DNA of 24,666 nt, taken from the IMG/VR virus record IMGVR_UViG_3300049491_000833, positions 1 to 24,666 of that record, one strand, 5' to 3'. Of the stretch, positions 1 to 5,492 are shown piece by piece (the first letter of the stretch is position 1; each line of letters starts with the position of its first letter). A model generated the notes under the pieces. The model had not been told where the DNA came from and made no database searches. It saw only the letters and a list, made by a program, of their open reading frames with translations. The translations under genes and the position numbers were made by a program. The DNA comes from a virus.

Positions 1-610
1 GGGTAGGGGGAAGGGGGAGCGCGCCCGCGCGCACGTGGGGGGTATCGGGTACCCCTTCGGATGGGTATGCGGTGGGCGTCGGGTCGGGTTCCGGATACCC
101 TTCCGGTTGGGTATCGGATACCCCTTCGGTTGGGTATGGGGTGGGGTCTCCGAAGTCGGCCCGGAGGGTATCCACCACGCGCATAACCGCTGGTCGGGTG
201 TGGTGCGGTAACTCATGCAACGGCAGGCGTGACAGCTCCGCCAAGAAAGCAGCGCGCAGTGTGGGTGACACGATCTGTTTCGCGTCTTCCCTCAGGCGCA
301 ACATCACCTTCGGTTGCTTGTACACCCCGTCATTTCTGACCATCGTGCGGACCAACACTTCTTCGGTGTCACGGTCGACGACGAGGAACCGGGACTCTGC
401 CAACACGTCTAACTGTTCGTCGAGTTGGTTTGGGGTGAGTCCTGCGGCGTTGTTCGCCCACCGTCTGACTCTCAGTGGGATGAGGCCGGCGTGTGACAGG
501 TCTGGTTGGGACAGGATGAACAGGTAGGCGCGTTGGGGGCCCTGTTCGAGGGATGCGAAGTCGGGGTCCCGCCAAATGTCGGCCATGATGCGGCCGTGTG
601 TGCGGGGCAT
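1..610 (-). CDS. Replication-type winged-HTH phage protein (partial, C-terminus beyond window)
   Basis: This reading frame stays open to the left edge, so at least 203 residues are present and the end is missing. It starts MPRTHGRIMADIWRDPDF, and the body (about residues 1-135) has features such as RAYLFILSQPDLSHAGLIP and VRNDGVYKQPK. These resemble the replication-initiation/helix-turn-helix proteins of early regions in actinobacteriophages, which are thought to bind the origin and help load the replisome. After about residue 155 comes a proline-rich, repetitive segment with YPTEGVSDT-like units, encoded by the repeat array at 40-137. The ATG at 610 has no good ribosome site but overlaps the stop of a 13-codon minicistron (TAATG), which suggests coupled translation. 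The family match is from memory of the motifs. The replication role is inferred from family and position. Confidence 0.75.
   Translation of the reverse strand, partial: MPRTHGRIMADIWRDPDFASLEQGPQRAYLFILSQPDLSHAGLIPLRVRRWANNAAGLTPNQLDEQLDVLAESRFLVVDRDTEEVLVRTMVRNDGVYKQPKVMLRLREDAKQIVSPTLRAAFLAELSRLPLHELPHHTRPAVMRVVDTLRADFGDPTPYPTEGVSDTQPEGYPEPDPTPTAYPSEGVPDTPHVRAGALPLPPT
40..137. repeat. Iteron-like array of three 29-bp repeats built on GGGTATC
   Basis: Three similar 29-bp units lie at 40-68, 86-114 and 109-137; the last two overlap by one GGGTAT element. Counting both strands, GGGTAT/ATACCC occurs at 40-46, 63-68, 94-100, 109-115, 117-123, 132-137 and, outside the units, 166-172, with a GGGTACCC variant at 47-54. 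Orientations alternate, giving a GGGTATC-G-GATACCC palindrome at 109-123. The array lies inside the replication-type gene, as the lambda origin lies inside gene O. An origin function is inferred. Confidence 0.6.
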
Positions 611-651
611 TAGTGGGTCACGTCGGGGGTTGGCGTGGTCGAACTATTCAT
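610..651 (-). CDS. 13-codon leader minicistron before the replication gene
   Basis: A short frame, MNSSTTPTPDVTH, starts with ATG at 651 behind an AAGGGA-type ribosome site about 8 bases upstream. It ends in TAA overlapping the ATG of the replication-type gene (TAATG). The larger gene has no convincing site of its own, so this minicistron may deliver ribosomes to it by translational coupling. The peptide itself looks featureless. This could be chance; the call rests only on the site and the exact overlap. Confidence 0.35.
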   Translation of the reverse strand: MNSSTTPTPDVTH

Positions 652-684
652 GATGGGTTTCCCTTGTCGGGGGGTGAGAAGGGC

Positions 685-888
685 TTACTGGTGTTCGGGT
701 AGTTCGGGTGGTGCGGTGAGCCGTGCAATGTGCTGATTCATGGCGTTGGTGTCGGGCCATCCGTAGGCCTCACCTATCCGTGTCACCTCGCTGGGTGTTT
801 GTTGGACGGCGACACTGGTCCAGGTGATGCTGCGGCCCTTGGCCAAACATTTGAGGATGGTGATGACCTCAGGTTTGGTGAGGGTCAT
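685..888 (-). CDS. Small HTH-like early protein (67 aa)
   Basis: The product begins MTLTKPEVITILKCLAKGRS. The mostly helical pattern, with a short helix, a turn around VQQTPSEVTRIG and a YGWPDTNAMNQHIA helix, resembles small HTH proteins of actinobacteriophage early regions. The ATG at 888 is preferred over the GTG at 900 because it forms an ATGA overlap with the stop of the 30-residue gene upstream. It is therefore read as the second gene of a tightly coupled pair. It could bind DNA, but no partner or site is visible and its role is unknown. Confidence 0.6.
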   Translation of the reverse strand: MTLTKPEVITILKCLAKGRSITWTSVAVQQTPSEVTRIGEAYGWPDTNAMNQHIARLTAPPELPEHQ

Positions 889-977
889 GTGCAGCGACAC
901 TCACCGGTCCACGGGTCGATGGGGCGGTCACAGGACCCGCACAGGCGGGTCGGGGGCTTCTCTCGGGGTTGGGTCAT
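885..977 (-). CDS. Tiny Cys-rich (zinc-knuckle-like) protein, 30 aa
   Basis: The 30-residue product carries LCGSCDRPIDPWTGECRC: a Cys-x2-Cys pair, about ten residues, then Cys-x-Cys. This spacing can hold one zinc ion. An AGAAAGG ribosome site lies about 8 bases before the ATG, and the stop overlaps the next start as ATGA, so it is very likely translated. Very small Cys-rich proteins of this kind are common among early genes of actinobacteriophages, with no known function. Nucleic-acid or protein binding through a zinc knuckle is a guess. Confidence 0.65.
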   Translation of the reverse strand: MTQPREKPPTRLCGSCDRPIDPWTGECRCT

Positions 978-1094
978 GGGTGTGCCTTTCTGAAAGATGA
1001 TTGGGCCGAACGGTACATCTGTTTCGCGGGTTTAGGTGTTGTGTTTCGCCGATTCGTGGCAACAATTTTGTTGTGAACAGTGCAAGTGCCGGGT
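978..1094 (-). promoter_or_regulatory. Intergenic region with paired repeats and an inverted repeat
   Basis: This gap precedes the tiny Cys-rich gene. It contains two direct copies of TGTTTCGC (1020-1027 and 1042-1049), 22 bases apart or about two helical turns, and an inverted repeat CAACAA-TT-TTGTTG at 1060-1073. Such spacing fits a regulator binding one DNA face. No clear -35/-10 pair was found. Regulatory use is inferred. Confidence 0.3.
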
Positions 1095-1358
1095 CTAGCG
1101 GCGTAGGAATGTGGCGATGTCGATGTTGAACACTCGGGTGAATACCACCAACTCTTCGACGTTCACCCGCCTTGGTGCGCGCCCTGGGATGGGGTGTTCA
1201 ATTTTCCACAGCGAACTGGACCCAATCGGGCAGCCCTCCTCGGCCATTAGTGCGGCTAGCCGGCGGTAGGACCAGCCTCGTTTCTGTCGTTCCTTCGCTA
1301 TCCGGCGGCCAACAGCAAGTTCGACGTCGATCGCGGCACATTCACGGACCCGTCCCAT
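1095..1358 (-). CDS. HTH (XRE-like) early regulatory protein, 87 aa
   Basis: The N-terminal half contains a Cro/CI-type helix-turn-helix: VGRRIAKERQKRGWSYRRLA (helix 1-2), then MAEEGCPIGSSSLWKIE (turn and recognition helix). A short tail follows (EELVVFTRVFNIDIATFL), as in single-domain XRE regulators. The start is ATG at 1358, overlapping the stop of the Gp3-like gene (TGATG); a GTG at 1361 is also possible. It is probably made from the same leftward early message and may tune early or late transcription. Its operator is unknown; the paired repeats just downstream of it are one candidate. Confidence 0.75.
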   Translation of the reverse strand: MGRVRECAAIDVELAVGRRIAKERQKRGWSYRRLAALMAEEGCPIGSSSLWKIEHPIPGRAPRRVNVEELVVFTRVFNIDIATFLRR

Positions 1359-2389
1359 CACAGCCTGCCTAGTTGTTGGTCGAGGAGGTCACCCAACTCG
1401 GTGAGGACACCGTCAGTTCCGGTGACGAGTTCGTCGAGTACTCCGGCGGTGGTGGCGGCTTCTTTCAGGGCGGTGACGACCCGGGCCGACGCGGTGGCCA
1501 GTGCTTTGGCGGCGATCGTGTCCGGTGACATTTGCCCGGAAGGGTCCGAGGTCGGTAAGGGTGCCTTCGAGGTGGGGACTGCCCCGGGTGTGCGGGCTGG
1601 TTTCGCGGTTAGTTCGGGCATGGAACCGGCTGGGAGCGCTTCCCGGTCGGTTCTTGTCGGGAGGGCTTCCGCGAATGACCTGGGGCCTTGTCCGGTCAAG
1701 ATTTGGCGCATGGACAGGTCCACGTCGATGACCACAACGGGGAACTGTTTGGTTTGCTGCTGGTTGGTGTGCACATCGATGACTTTCCGTTCCCGCTGTT
1801 CCAACCGGAGCCGGGCCGGGAGGACAGTGCCCGATTCTGCTGCGGCCTGCAGTAGTCGGGCGGTGTCGGAGATTTCTAGGGCGGCGTAGTAGGAGCCGGT
1901 GTCGAACCGCCACACACCCAAACCTGCGAGGTCGGGGAGGATGACGTTGATCCGGGTTTTCGGTTTGCACGCCTTCCCTGTCTGGGCGGCCTCAGCGCGT
2001 TCCACACCGCCCTCTGGGCACAGGCAGGGTGATTGCCTCAACTGTTCGGTGAAACCGTCACAGCGGCGCACGCAGCCTCCGCCAGACCACATTTCGTACC
2101 ACTGGTTGATGGGCTCGCCGGGTGGGATGACGATGGGGAGTTCGGTGACGTCTGTGACAACTTCCCACTGCCGCCCGGTGCCGTCGTCCTCTAACTGTCC
2201 CGGCGCCCACGCGTGGACGGTGCCGCCGAAGTGCTCGGCGACAGAGTCGGCGGCCACACGAGACCCGGTTGTCAACCGGAAGGTGTCCAGTTTCGTTGGA
2301 CGCTTACTGCCGGACTTACTAAGTCCCATTGCGCCGATGCGGATGCGGCCGATCTGGCGGCCTTGTTTCTGCAAATCAAGTAAAGGCAT
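1358..2389 (-). CDS. Gp3-like phage early protein with Cys cluster (343 aa)
   Basis: The product starts MPLLDLQKQGRQIGRIRIGA, with KRPTKLDTFRLT nearby, and has WSGGGCVRRCDG followed by SPCLCPEG. The cysteines are C106, C110, C122, C124 and C141, a likely metal-binding or structural cluster. This architecture matches the large actinophage family that I recall being grouped with phiC31 Gp3, the recombination directionality factor for serine integrases. The C-terminal third (about 245-343) is low-complexity, then helical. An AGGGAG site lies 8 bases before the ATG. It sits between the Cas4-like nuclease and an HTH gene on the leftward early message. Because the phage uses a tyrosine integrase, a role in DNA metabolism seems at least as likely as a directionality role. 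Confidence 0.6.
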   Translation of the reverse strand: MPLLDLQKQGRQIGRIRIGAMGLSKSGSKRPTKLDTFRLTTGSRVAADSVAEHFGGTVHAWAPGQLEDDGTGRQWEVVTDVTELPIVIPPGEPINQWYEMWSGGGCVRRCDGFTEQLRQSPCLCPEGGVERAEAAQTGKACKPKTRINVILPDLAGLGVWRFDTGSYYAALEISDTARLLQAAAESGTVLPARLRLEQRERKVIDVHTNQQQTKQFPVVVIDVDLSMRQILTGQGPRSFAEALPTRTDREALPAGSMPELTAKPARTPGAVPTSKAPLPTSDPSGQMSPDTIAAKALATASARVVTALKEAATTAGVLDELVTGTDGVLTELGDLLDQQLGRL

Positions 2390-2422
2390 AACAGTTGCTC
2401 CCTAGGTGAGTTCGGGTGTGGT

Positions 2423-3430
2423 TTAGGCGGCTTGCTGGGCGGGTTCGCCGAGGATGCGGATCATCAGAAGTGACTTCGCCCCGATCCCCTTGATGGACAT
2501 CAGCTGCGCGTCGGTCAGGGCGAGGACTTCCTCGAGGGTCCGCAACCCGGCGGCAATCAACGGGCCCCGTGCCCGCCCCAGGTCGTCGATGTCCTCGATG
2601 AGCGGGGACGGCTGAGAACCGTCCGGGAGTGGCTTGTACAAAGCTTTCGTGCGGAGCTTCGCGCCCTTCCCGGCCCGAACAACCGCCACGCGGTGCAAAA
2701 AGCGGTCGAACGCCTCTTGTTCCTGCTCGGGGGTGTCCACGATTTCGAACAGCTTGTACCCATCGGGATAGTCACAGGACAGGTGCAGCACAGCCCTGCC
2801 GTCAACCTCTGGCATTGGTGCTTTTTGGCCGTTCGGAAGCCACACCTCATCGCAACGCCGGTACCCGACGAGTTGCTCGCCGATGGTGTCGTCAAGGTTC
2901 TTCCCCGACTTGATATCCACAAGCAGACGCCGGCGCATCGCCGGGAACACCATGACGCTGTCCAGCGTGCCGGCGTAGCCGTAGATGACGTTCGCAACGG
3001 TGGCTTCGGACATTTCGATGACCGGTTCGTGGTCACACAAGAACGCCACGTAGCCGTCGACGAACTCGTCAACTTCGGCCAGTTCTTCGGCGTTCAACTC
3101 GTCGAAAGAAGGCAACGGGAGGTCGAGGTTCAGGTTCTCGGCCATGTTGTGAATCCGGGACCCCAGGTCGCGGCGGTAGTTCCGGTACCTCTCCGAGGCG
3201 TTCGCGATCAGGTTCTTCGCGGCGTCCGGGCCGGCCTCGTTCAAGGTCATGCCGACGAGGTCGTAGTGGTCGACGGCGAAATCTGCGGCCAGGCGGGCGG
3301 CCCACCCGGTCAGGTAGGCCTTGTTCGTGGTCGCCCCGATGATGGTCGTGACCGAGTCGTACACCAGGTCGGGGTTCGCGGGGTCTACGTAATACCTACC
3401 GTCATGGGCGTCGACACGCCCGACTGTCAC
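2423..3430 (-). CDS. Cas4/RecB-like PD-(D/E)XK exonuclease with C-terminal HhH (335 aa)
   Basis: The nuclease core has an upstream His (SRIHNMAE, H94), a first acidic residue in YAGTLDSVM (D157), the D-x-K motif in LLVDIKSGKN (D172, K174) and a Q-x3-Y motif in EQLVGYRRCD (Q186, Y190). This is the order seen in RecB/Cas4-type nucleases. The four cysteines of iron-sulphur Cas4 proteins are not evident. The C-terminus (about 305-327, LTDAQLMSIKGIGAKSLLMI) is a helix-hairpin-helix DNA-binding element. Family members process DNA ends in phage recombination and replication. The GTG start at 3430 overlaps the stop of the Cro-like gene (GTGA), so both belong to one early leftward operon. Confidence 0.8.
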   Translation of the reverse strand: MTVGRVDAHDGRYYVDPANPDLVYDSVTTIIGATTNKAYLTGWAARLAADFAVDHYDLVGMTLNEAGPDAAKNLIANASERYRNYRRDLGSRIHNMAENLNLDLPLPSFDELNAEELAEVDEFVDGYVAFLCDHEPVIEMSEATVANVIYGYAGTLDSVMVFPAMRRRLLVDIKSGKNLDDTIGEQLVGYRRCDEVWLPNGQKAPMPEVDGRAVLHLSCDYPDGYKLFEIVDTPEQEQEAFDRFLHRVAVVRAGKGAKLRTKALYKPLPDGSQPSPLIEDIDDLGRARGPLIAAGLRTLEEVLALTDAQLMSIKGIGAKSLLMIRILGEPAQQAA

Positions 3431-3762
3431 GGTGACACCTGGGCGGTGAGAAGAGTGTTGGCCACGGTGTTTCTCCTTGTGTTGTGTTGTCTGGTTTCCG
3501 CAACTGTTTCGCGGATAGCGGGCATGACGAATAGGTCGTCGGCTGGCACGTCCAACCGATCTGCGATCAACAGGGCGACGGTTCGTCGGCAGCCGTTGAT
3601 TTCTGGGCGGTTCGTGGAGCGGAGCGCGGAGATGAATTGGTGCGCAACCCCTGCGTGCGCAGCAAGTTCAACTGTTCCGACCCCCGCCCACGCCATGGTG
3701 TCGATCAGGTGTTGCTTTGACTTCAAACGCGCCGTTTCACGCTTTCGCTGTTTGTGTCCCAT
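3427..3762 (-). CDS. Cro-like HTH protein, first gene of the leftward early operon (111 aa)
   Basis: A basic N-terminus (MGHKQRKRETARLKSKQHLI) is followed by a helix-turn-helix around residues 30-72 (VGTVELAAHAGVAHQFISAL, then a helix ending in LIADRLDVPADDLF). It is transcribed away from the repressor-like gene at 3973, the classic place for a Cro-type protein. The ATG follows an AGGGGTGG ribosome site by 5-6 bases. The promoter at 3815-3843 and palindrome at 3792-3803 lie directly upstream. It probably blocks repressor synthesis and commits the phage to lytic growth. This role is inferred from position and fold. Confidence 0.75.
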   Translation of the reverse strand: MGHKQRKRETARLKSKQHLIDTMAWAGVGTVELAAHAGVAHQFISALRSTNRPEINGCRRTVALLIADRLDVPADDLFVMPAIRETVAETRQHNTRRNTVANTLLTAQVSP

Positions 3763-3791
3763 CTGTCCACCCCTGGAAGTTGAGTGCGCTT

Positions 3792-3812
3792 AGTTGCGCA
3801 ACTGTCTTGCGG
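3792..3812. promoter_or_regulatory. Candidate operator of the immunity region
   Basis: A perfect 12-bp palindrome, AGTTGCGCAACT, lies at 3792-3803, followed by a half-site-like CTTGCGG at 3806-3812. It falls just downstream of the -10 element of the leftward promoter, so a bound repressor would cover the transcription start. The TTGCG core recurs in the direct repeats between excisionase and integrase at 5440-5473. Confidence 0.5.
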
Positions 3813-3814
3813 GA

Positions 3815-3843
3815 AACCTACATGTCAATGCACTCACGGTCAA
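3815..3843 (-). promoter_or_regulatory. Leftward early promoter
   Basis: Read on the minus strand, TTGACC (3843-3838) and TAGGTT (3820-3815) are separated by exactly 17 bases. This fits the actinobacterial TTGACN/TANNNT consensus. It faces the Cro-like gene, whose start is at 3762, and the operator palindrome lies over the predicted start of transcription. It should drive the early genes from the Cro-like gene through the replication gene. Confidence 0.55.
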
Positions 3844-3972
3844 GAAATTACACCCATGTGTTTTGACTGCCCCACACCCGTTGGTGTTCCGTGGGGGCAT
3901 CATGCGGACGAGAACCCCCATGGGGGAACCCGTTGTGGTCCGTTGCTCACAGTCAGCAGAGGTGGTCTGGAC

Positions 3973-4359
3973 GTGCCCCCGAAACCCTCGCAGAATCAAC
4001 GCGTGGACCCACTCGCCCGATTGATCCGGGAACGGATGCAAGAACGCGGATGGAACTACGAAGACGTCGGACGCCAAGGCAACATCCCCGCCAGGACTGT
4101 TCTGCAGTTGGCTAACCCCAGGGCACCAAGGAAACAAACACCACGCCCGAAAACGTTGGAAGGCCTCGCCGCCGGCCTCCACATGAGTCTGACCCTTGTG
4201 CAGCGCGCAGCTGCCGAATCCGTGGGCTACAAGTTCACCGACGCCCCCACCTCACACACCCGCACAGTGGTATCGGTGATGGGGGAACTCGACGAGGACC
4301 AGCAACGCCGAATCGCCGAGTTCGTGCTGTCCATGGCCGAGTCCTGGAAGAAGCCGTGA
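3973..4359 (+). CDS. Immunity-repressor-like HTH protein (128 aa)
   Basis: The product has an N-terminal XRE-type helix-turn-helix (LARLIRERMQERGWNYEDVG, then NIPARTVLQLA, about residues 12-70). It has a short C-terminal helix region ending ELDEDQQRRIAEFVLSM. Its size and position, divergent from a Cro-like gene and next to the integration cassette, match the small single-domain repressors of actinobacteriophages. The frame is open upstream to 3784, but that stretch crosses the operator and is Cys-rich and unlike the family. The GTG at 3973 with AGAGGTGG upstream is therefore preferred. It would maintain lysogeny by repressing the leftward promoter. The second HTH gene at 4589 is an alternative candidate. 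Confidence 0.65.
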   Translation: MPPKPSQNQRVDPLARLIRERMQERGWNYEDVGRQGNIPARTVLQLANPRAPRKQTPRPKTLEGLAAGLHMSLTLVQRAAAESVGYKFTDAPTSHTRTVVSVMGELDEDQQRRIAEFVLSMAESWKKP

Positions 4360-4446
4360 GTTATCCACAGGTTGTGTCCGCCGGTCAGTGTTGGATGCGT
4401 CGAGGGCCGAGAATGGCCCTTCAACGACCACACCGGAAGGACGAGG

Positions 4447-4608
4447 GTGCAGGTAAGAGTCGCGGGGGAAGAGTTGGGTGTGCGCATGGCGCTAGTGAGG
4501 AGGGACGACACAACAGTGTTGCTCCTGGCGCCAGGCGTCATGACGTCCACGGATATGGCGATTTTGGGTGCCCTGCTCGGGGACGTGCATGAAAGAGACC
4601 CTGACTGA
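4447..4608 (+). CDS. Small protein of unknown function in the repressor cluster (53 aa)
   Basis: The product begins MQVRVAGEELGVRMALVRRD and continues with a hydrophobic stretch, TTVLLLAPGVMTSTDMAIL. The GTG start has an AAGGA site five bases upstream (GGAAGGACGAGG). The 3' end overlaps the next HTH gene by 20 bases, so the two are probably co-translated. No family is recognised. A start further upstream is possible, because the frame stays open to a TTG at 4372. It may be a small modulator of the neighbouring regulators, but nothing in the sequence shows this. Confidence 0.5.
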   Translation: MQVRVAGEELGVRMALVRRDDTTVLLLAPGVMTSTDMAILGALLGDVHERDPD

Positions 4609-4918
4609 CCTTGTGCTGCGGCGACGTAAAGAGCTGGGGATGAGTTTGCGTGCAGTCGCCGACGCCTCCGGTGGGGCGTTCACCTCCTCAACGGTGCACA
4701 GCATTGAACATGCGAAGTTCGGGAAGGTGAACCCGGACGTCATCGCAGGGTTAGCGAAAGCCCTTCGCCTGCCGGAGAAAGACGTTCGGGAAGCGGCCGG
4801 GCTGCAACAGTTCAAACCGCCCCCGTTCGTCCTCCCTGCCCGGGCGAACGAGTTGAACGCCCGCGAACGCGCCCTCGTCATCGAACTCATAGGGACCTTG
4901 TTGGCAGCCCATGACTGA
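4589..4918 (+). CDS. Second HTH (XRE) repressor-like protein (109 aa)
   Basis: A clear XRE-family helix-turn-helix occupies about residues 5-70: LVLRRRKELGMSLRAVADAS, then TSSTVHSIEHAK (recognition helix), then VIAGLAKALRLPEKDV. The tail has a helical ELNARERALVIELIGTLL segment like the end of the repressor-like protein at 3973, so the two may be paralogues. The ATG at 4589 is preceded by CGGGGA. It lies in one rightward cluster with the small genes on either side, and may be a co-repressor or the immunity repressor itself. Confidence 0.7.
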   Translation: MKETLTDLVLRRRKELGMSLRAVADASGGAFTSSTVHSIEHAKFGKVNPDVIAGLAKALRLPEKDVREAAGLQQFKPPPFVLPARANELNARERALVIELIGTLLAAHD

Positions 4919-5129
4919 CCTGGTGACATCGAGAGCACGTGCAGCGCAAGCAGCGTTGGATGCGGGGATGCCCCCTGGGCTTGTGATCGTGGTTGTCGAT
5001 GCGTCAGCTCGTTGGCGGGGCGGTTCCGAGGTCGAATACGAACCTTCGGTCCAGCAGGCCTGCGCACACGAATCGGCATCGCTGATCGATGAGGTGTTCG
5101 TCAGGCACGTGCGTCGACACACATGGTGA
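4911..5129 (+). CDS. Unrecognised 72-aa protein at the end of the repressor cluster
   Basis: The ATG at 4911 overlaps the end of the HTH gene by eight bases. The product, starting MTDLVTSRARAAQAALDAGM, has an alpha-helical N-terminus, a hydrophobic strand (GLVIVVVDAS) and an acidic middle, with no transmembrane segment or known motif. It ends directly before a strong hairpin, which makes it the last gene of the rightward immunity transcript. Small genes in this place are common and mostly uncharacterised; a role in lysogeny or superinfection control is only a guess. Confidence 0.6.
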   Translation: MTDLVTSRARAAQAALDAGMPPGLVIVVVDASARWRGGSEVEYEPSVQQACAHESASLIDEVFVRHVRRHTW

Positions 5130-5170
5130 AGGTGGGCCCGGAAATGCAGCAATCATCTCCGGACCCACCT
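5130..5170. terminator. Bidirectional hairpin terminator between convergent genes
   Basis: AGGTGGGCCCGGA (5130-5142) pairs with TCCGGACCCACCT (5158-5170) with one mismatch, around a 15-base loop. It lies between the rightward cluster ending at 5129 and the leftward excisionase ending at 5176. There is no T-tract, which is common in high-GC hosts. Confidence 0.7.
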
Positions 5171-5175
5171 CGCTG

Positions 5176-5415
5176 TTAGGAACCTTTCGGGCGCCCGACC
5201 GGTTTACGGCCCCTGGTCAACCAGGCGTCCAAATCTGCGCGTTTGAACCTCCACCGGCCCTTCGCGGCGTCGGACATCTTGTGCCCAACCAAACCGGACT
5301 TCTCATCAGCGGCGAGGCGGGTCAACCAGTAGGTGGAGATCCCGAGGTAGGCCGCGGCGTCGGATGACCGCAGCCACGGGTCGTCCGTGGTTGCTTTGTC
5401 ATGTACTTTCAGCAC
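5176..5415 (-). CDS. xis: Excisionase-type winged-HTH protein (79 aa)
   Basis: The product carries the MerR-like excisionase fold: PWLRSSDAAAYLGISTYWLT (helix-turn-helix, about residues 13-32) followed by a wing and GRWRFKRADLDAWL (about 53-66). Family members bind and bend attachment-site DNA to steer a tyrosine integrase toward excision, and often repress the integrase promoter. The GTG at 5415 has GGAGGG six bases upstream. It is divergent from the integrase, with both starts about 78 bases apart, and the two ATTACTTGCGG repeats lie between them. Confidence 0.75.
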   Translation of the reverse strand: MLKVHDKATTDDPWLRSSDAAAYLGISTYWLTRLAADEKSGLVGHKMSDAAKGRWRFKRADLDAWLTRGRKPVGRPKGS

Positions 5416-5439
5416 AGCAAACCCTCCGCACTCGTTGTT

Positions 5440-5473
5440 ATTACTTGCGGAAACACTACATCATTACTTGCGG
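5440..5473. repeat. Direct repeats ATTACTTGCGG between xis and int
   Basis: Two identical 11-bp copies lie at 5440-5450 and 5463-5473, 23 bases apart start to start, which is about two helical turns. They lie upstream of both divergent genes. They could be excisionase or repressor sites; the CTTGCGG core also occurs at 3806-3812 in the immunity operator region. Confidence 0.6.
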
Positions 5474-5492
5474 ACCGGGAAGGGGCTGTCAG

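Noticed and set aside
72-527. Rightward frame of 151 codons and a leftward Arg/Pro-rich frame at 369-575
   Set aside because: Both overlap the partial replication-type gene, which has family-like motifs and runs off the window edge.
2693-3793. Long rightward open frame (366 codons)
   Set aside because: It lies antisense to the Cas4-like nuclease and the Cro-like gene, both of which have recognisable motifs, starts and overlaps. Its own composition (runs of V, R, G, H, Q) is that of a shadow frame.
3784-3972. Upstream extension of the repressor-like gene to 3784
   Set aside because: The stretch crosses the operator and leftward promoter, is rich in Cys/His/Pro with no family match, and a better-placed GTG exists at 3973.
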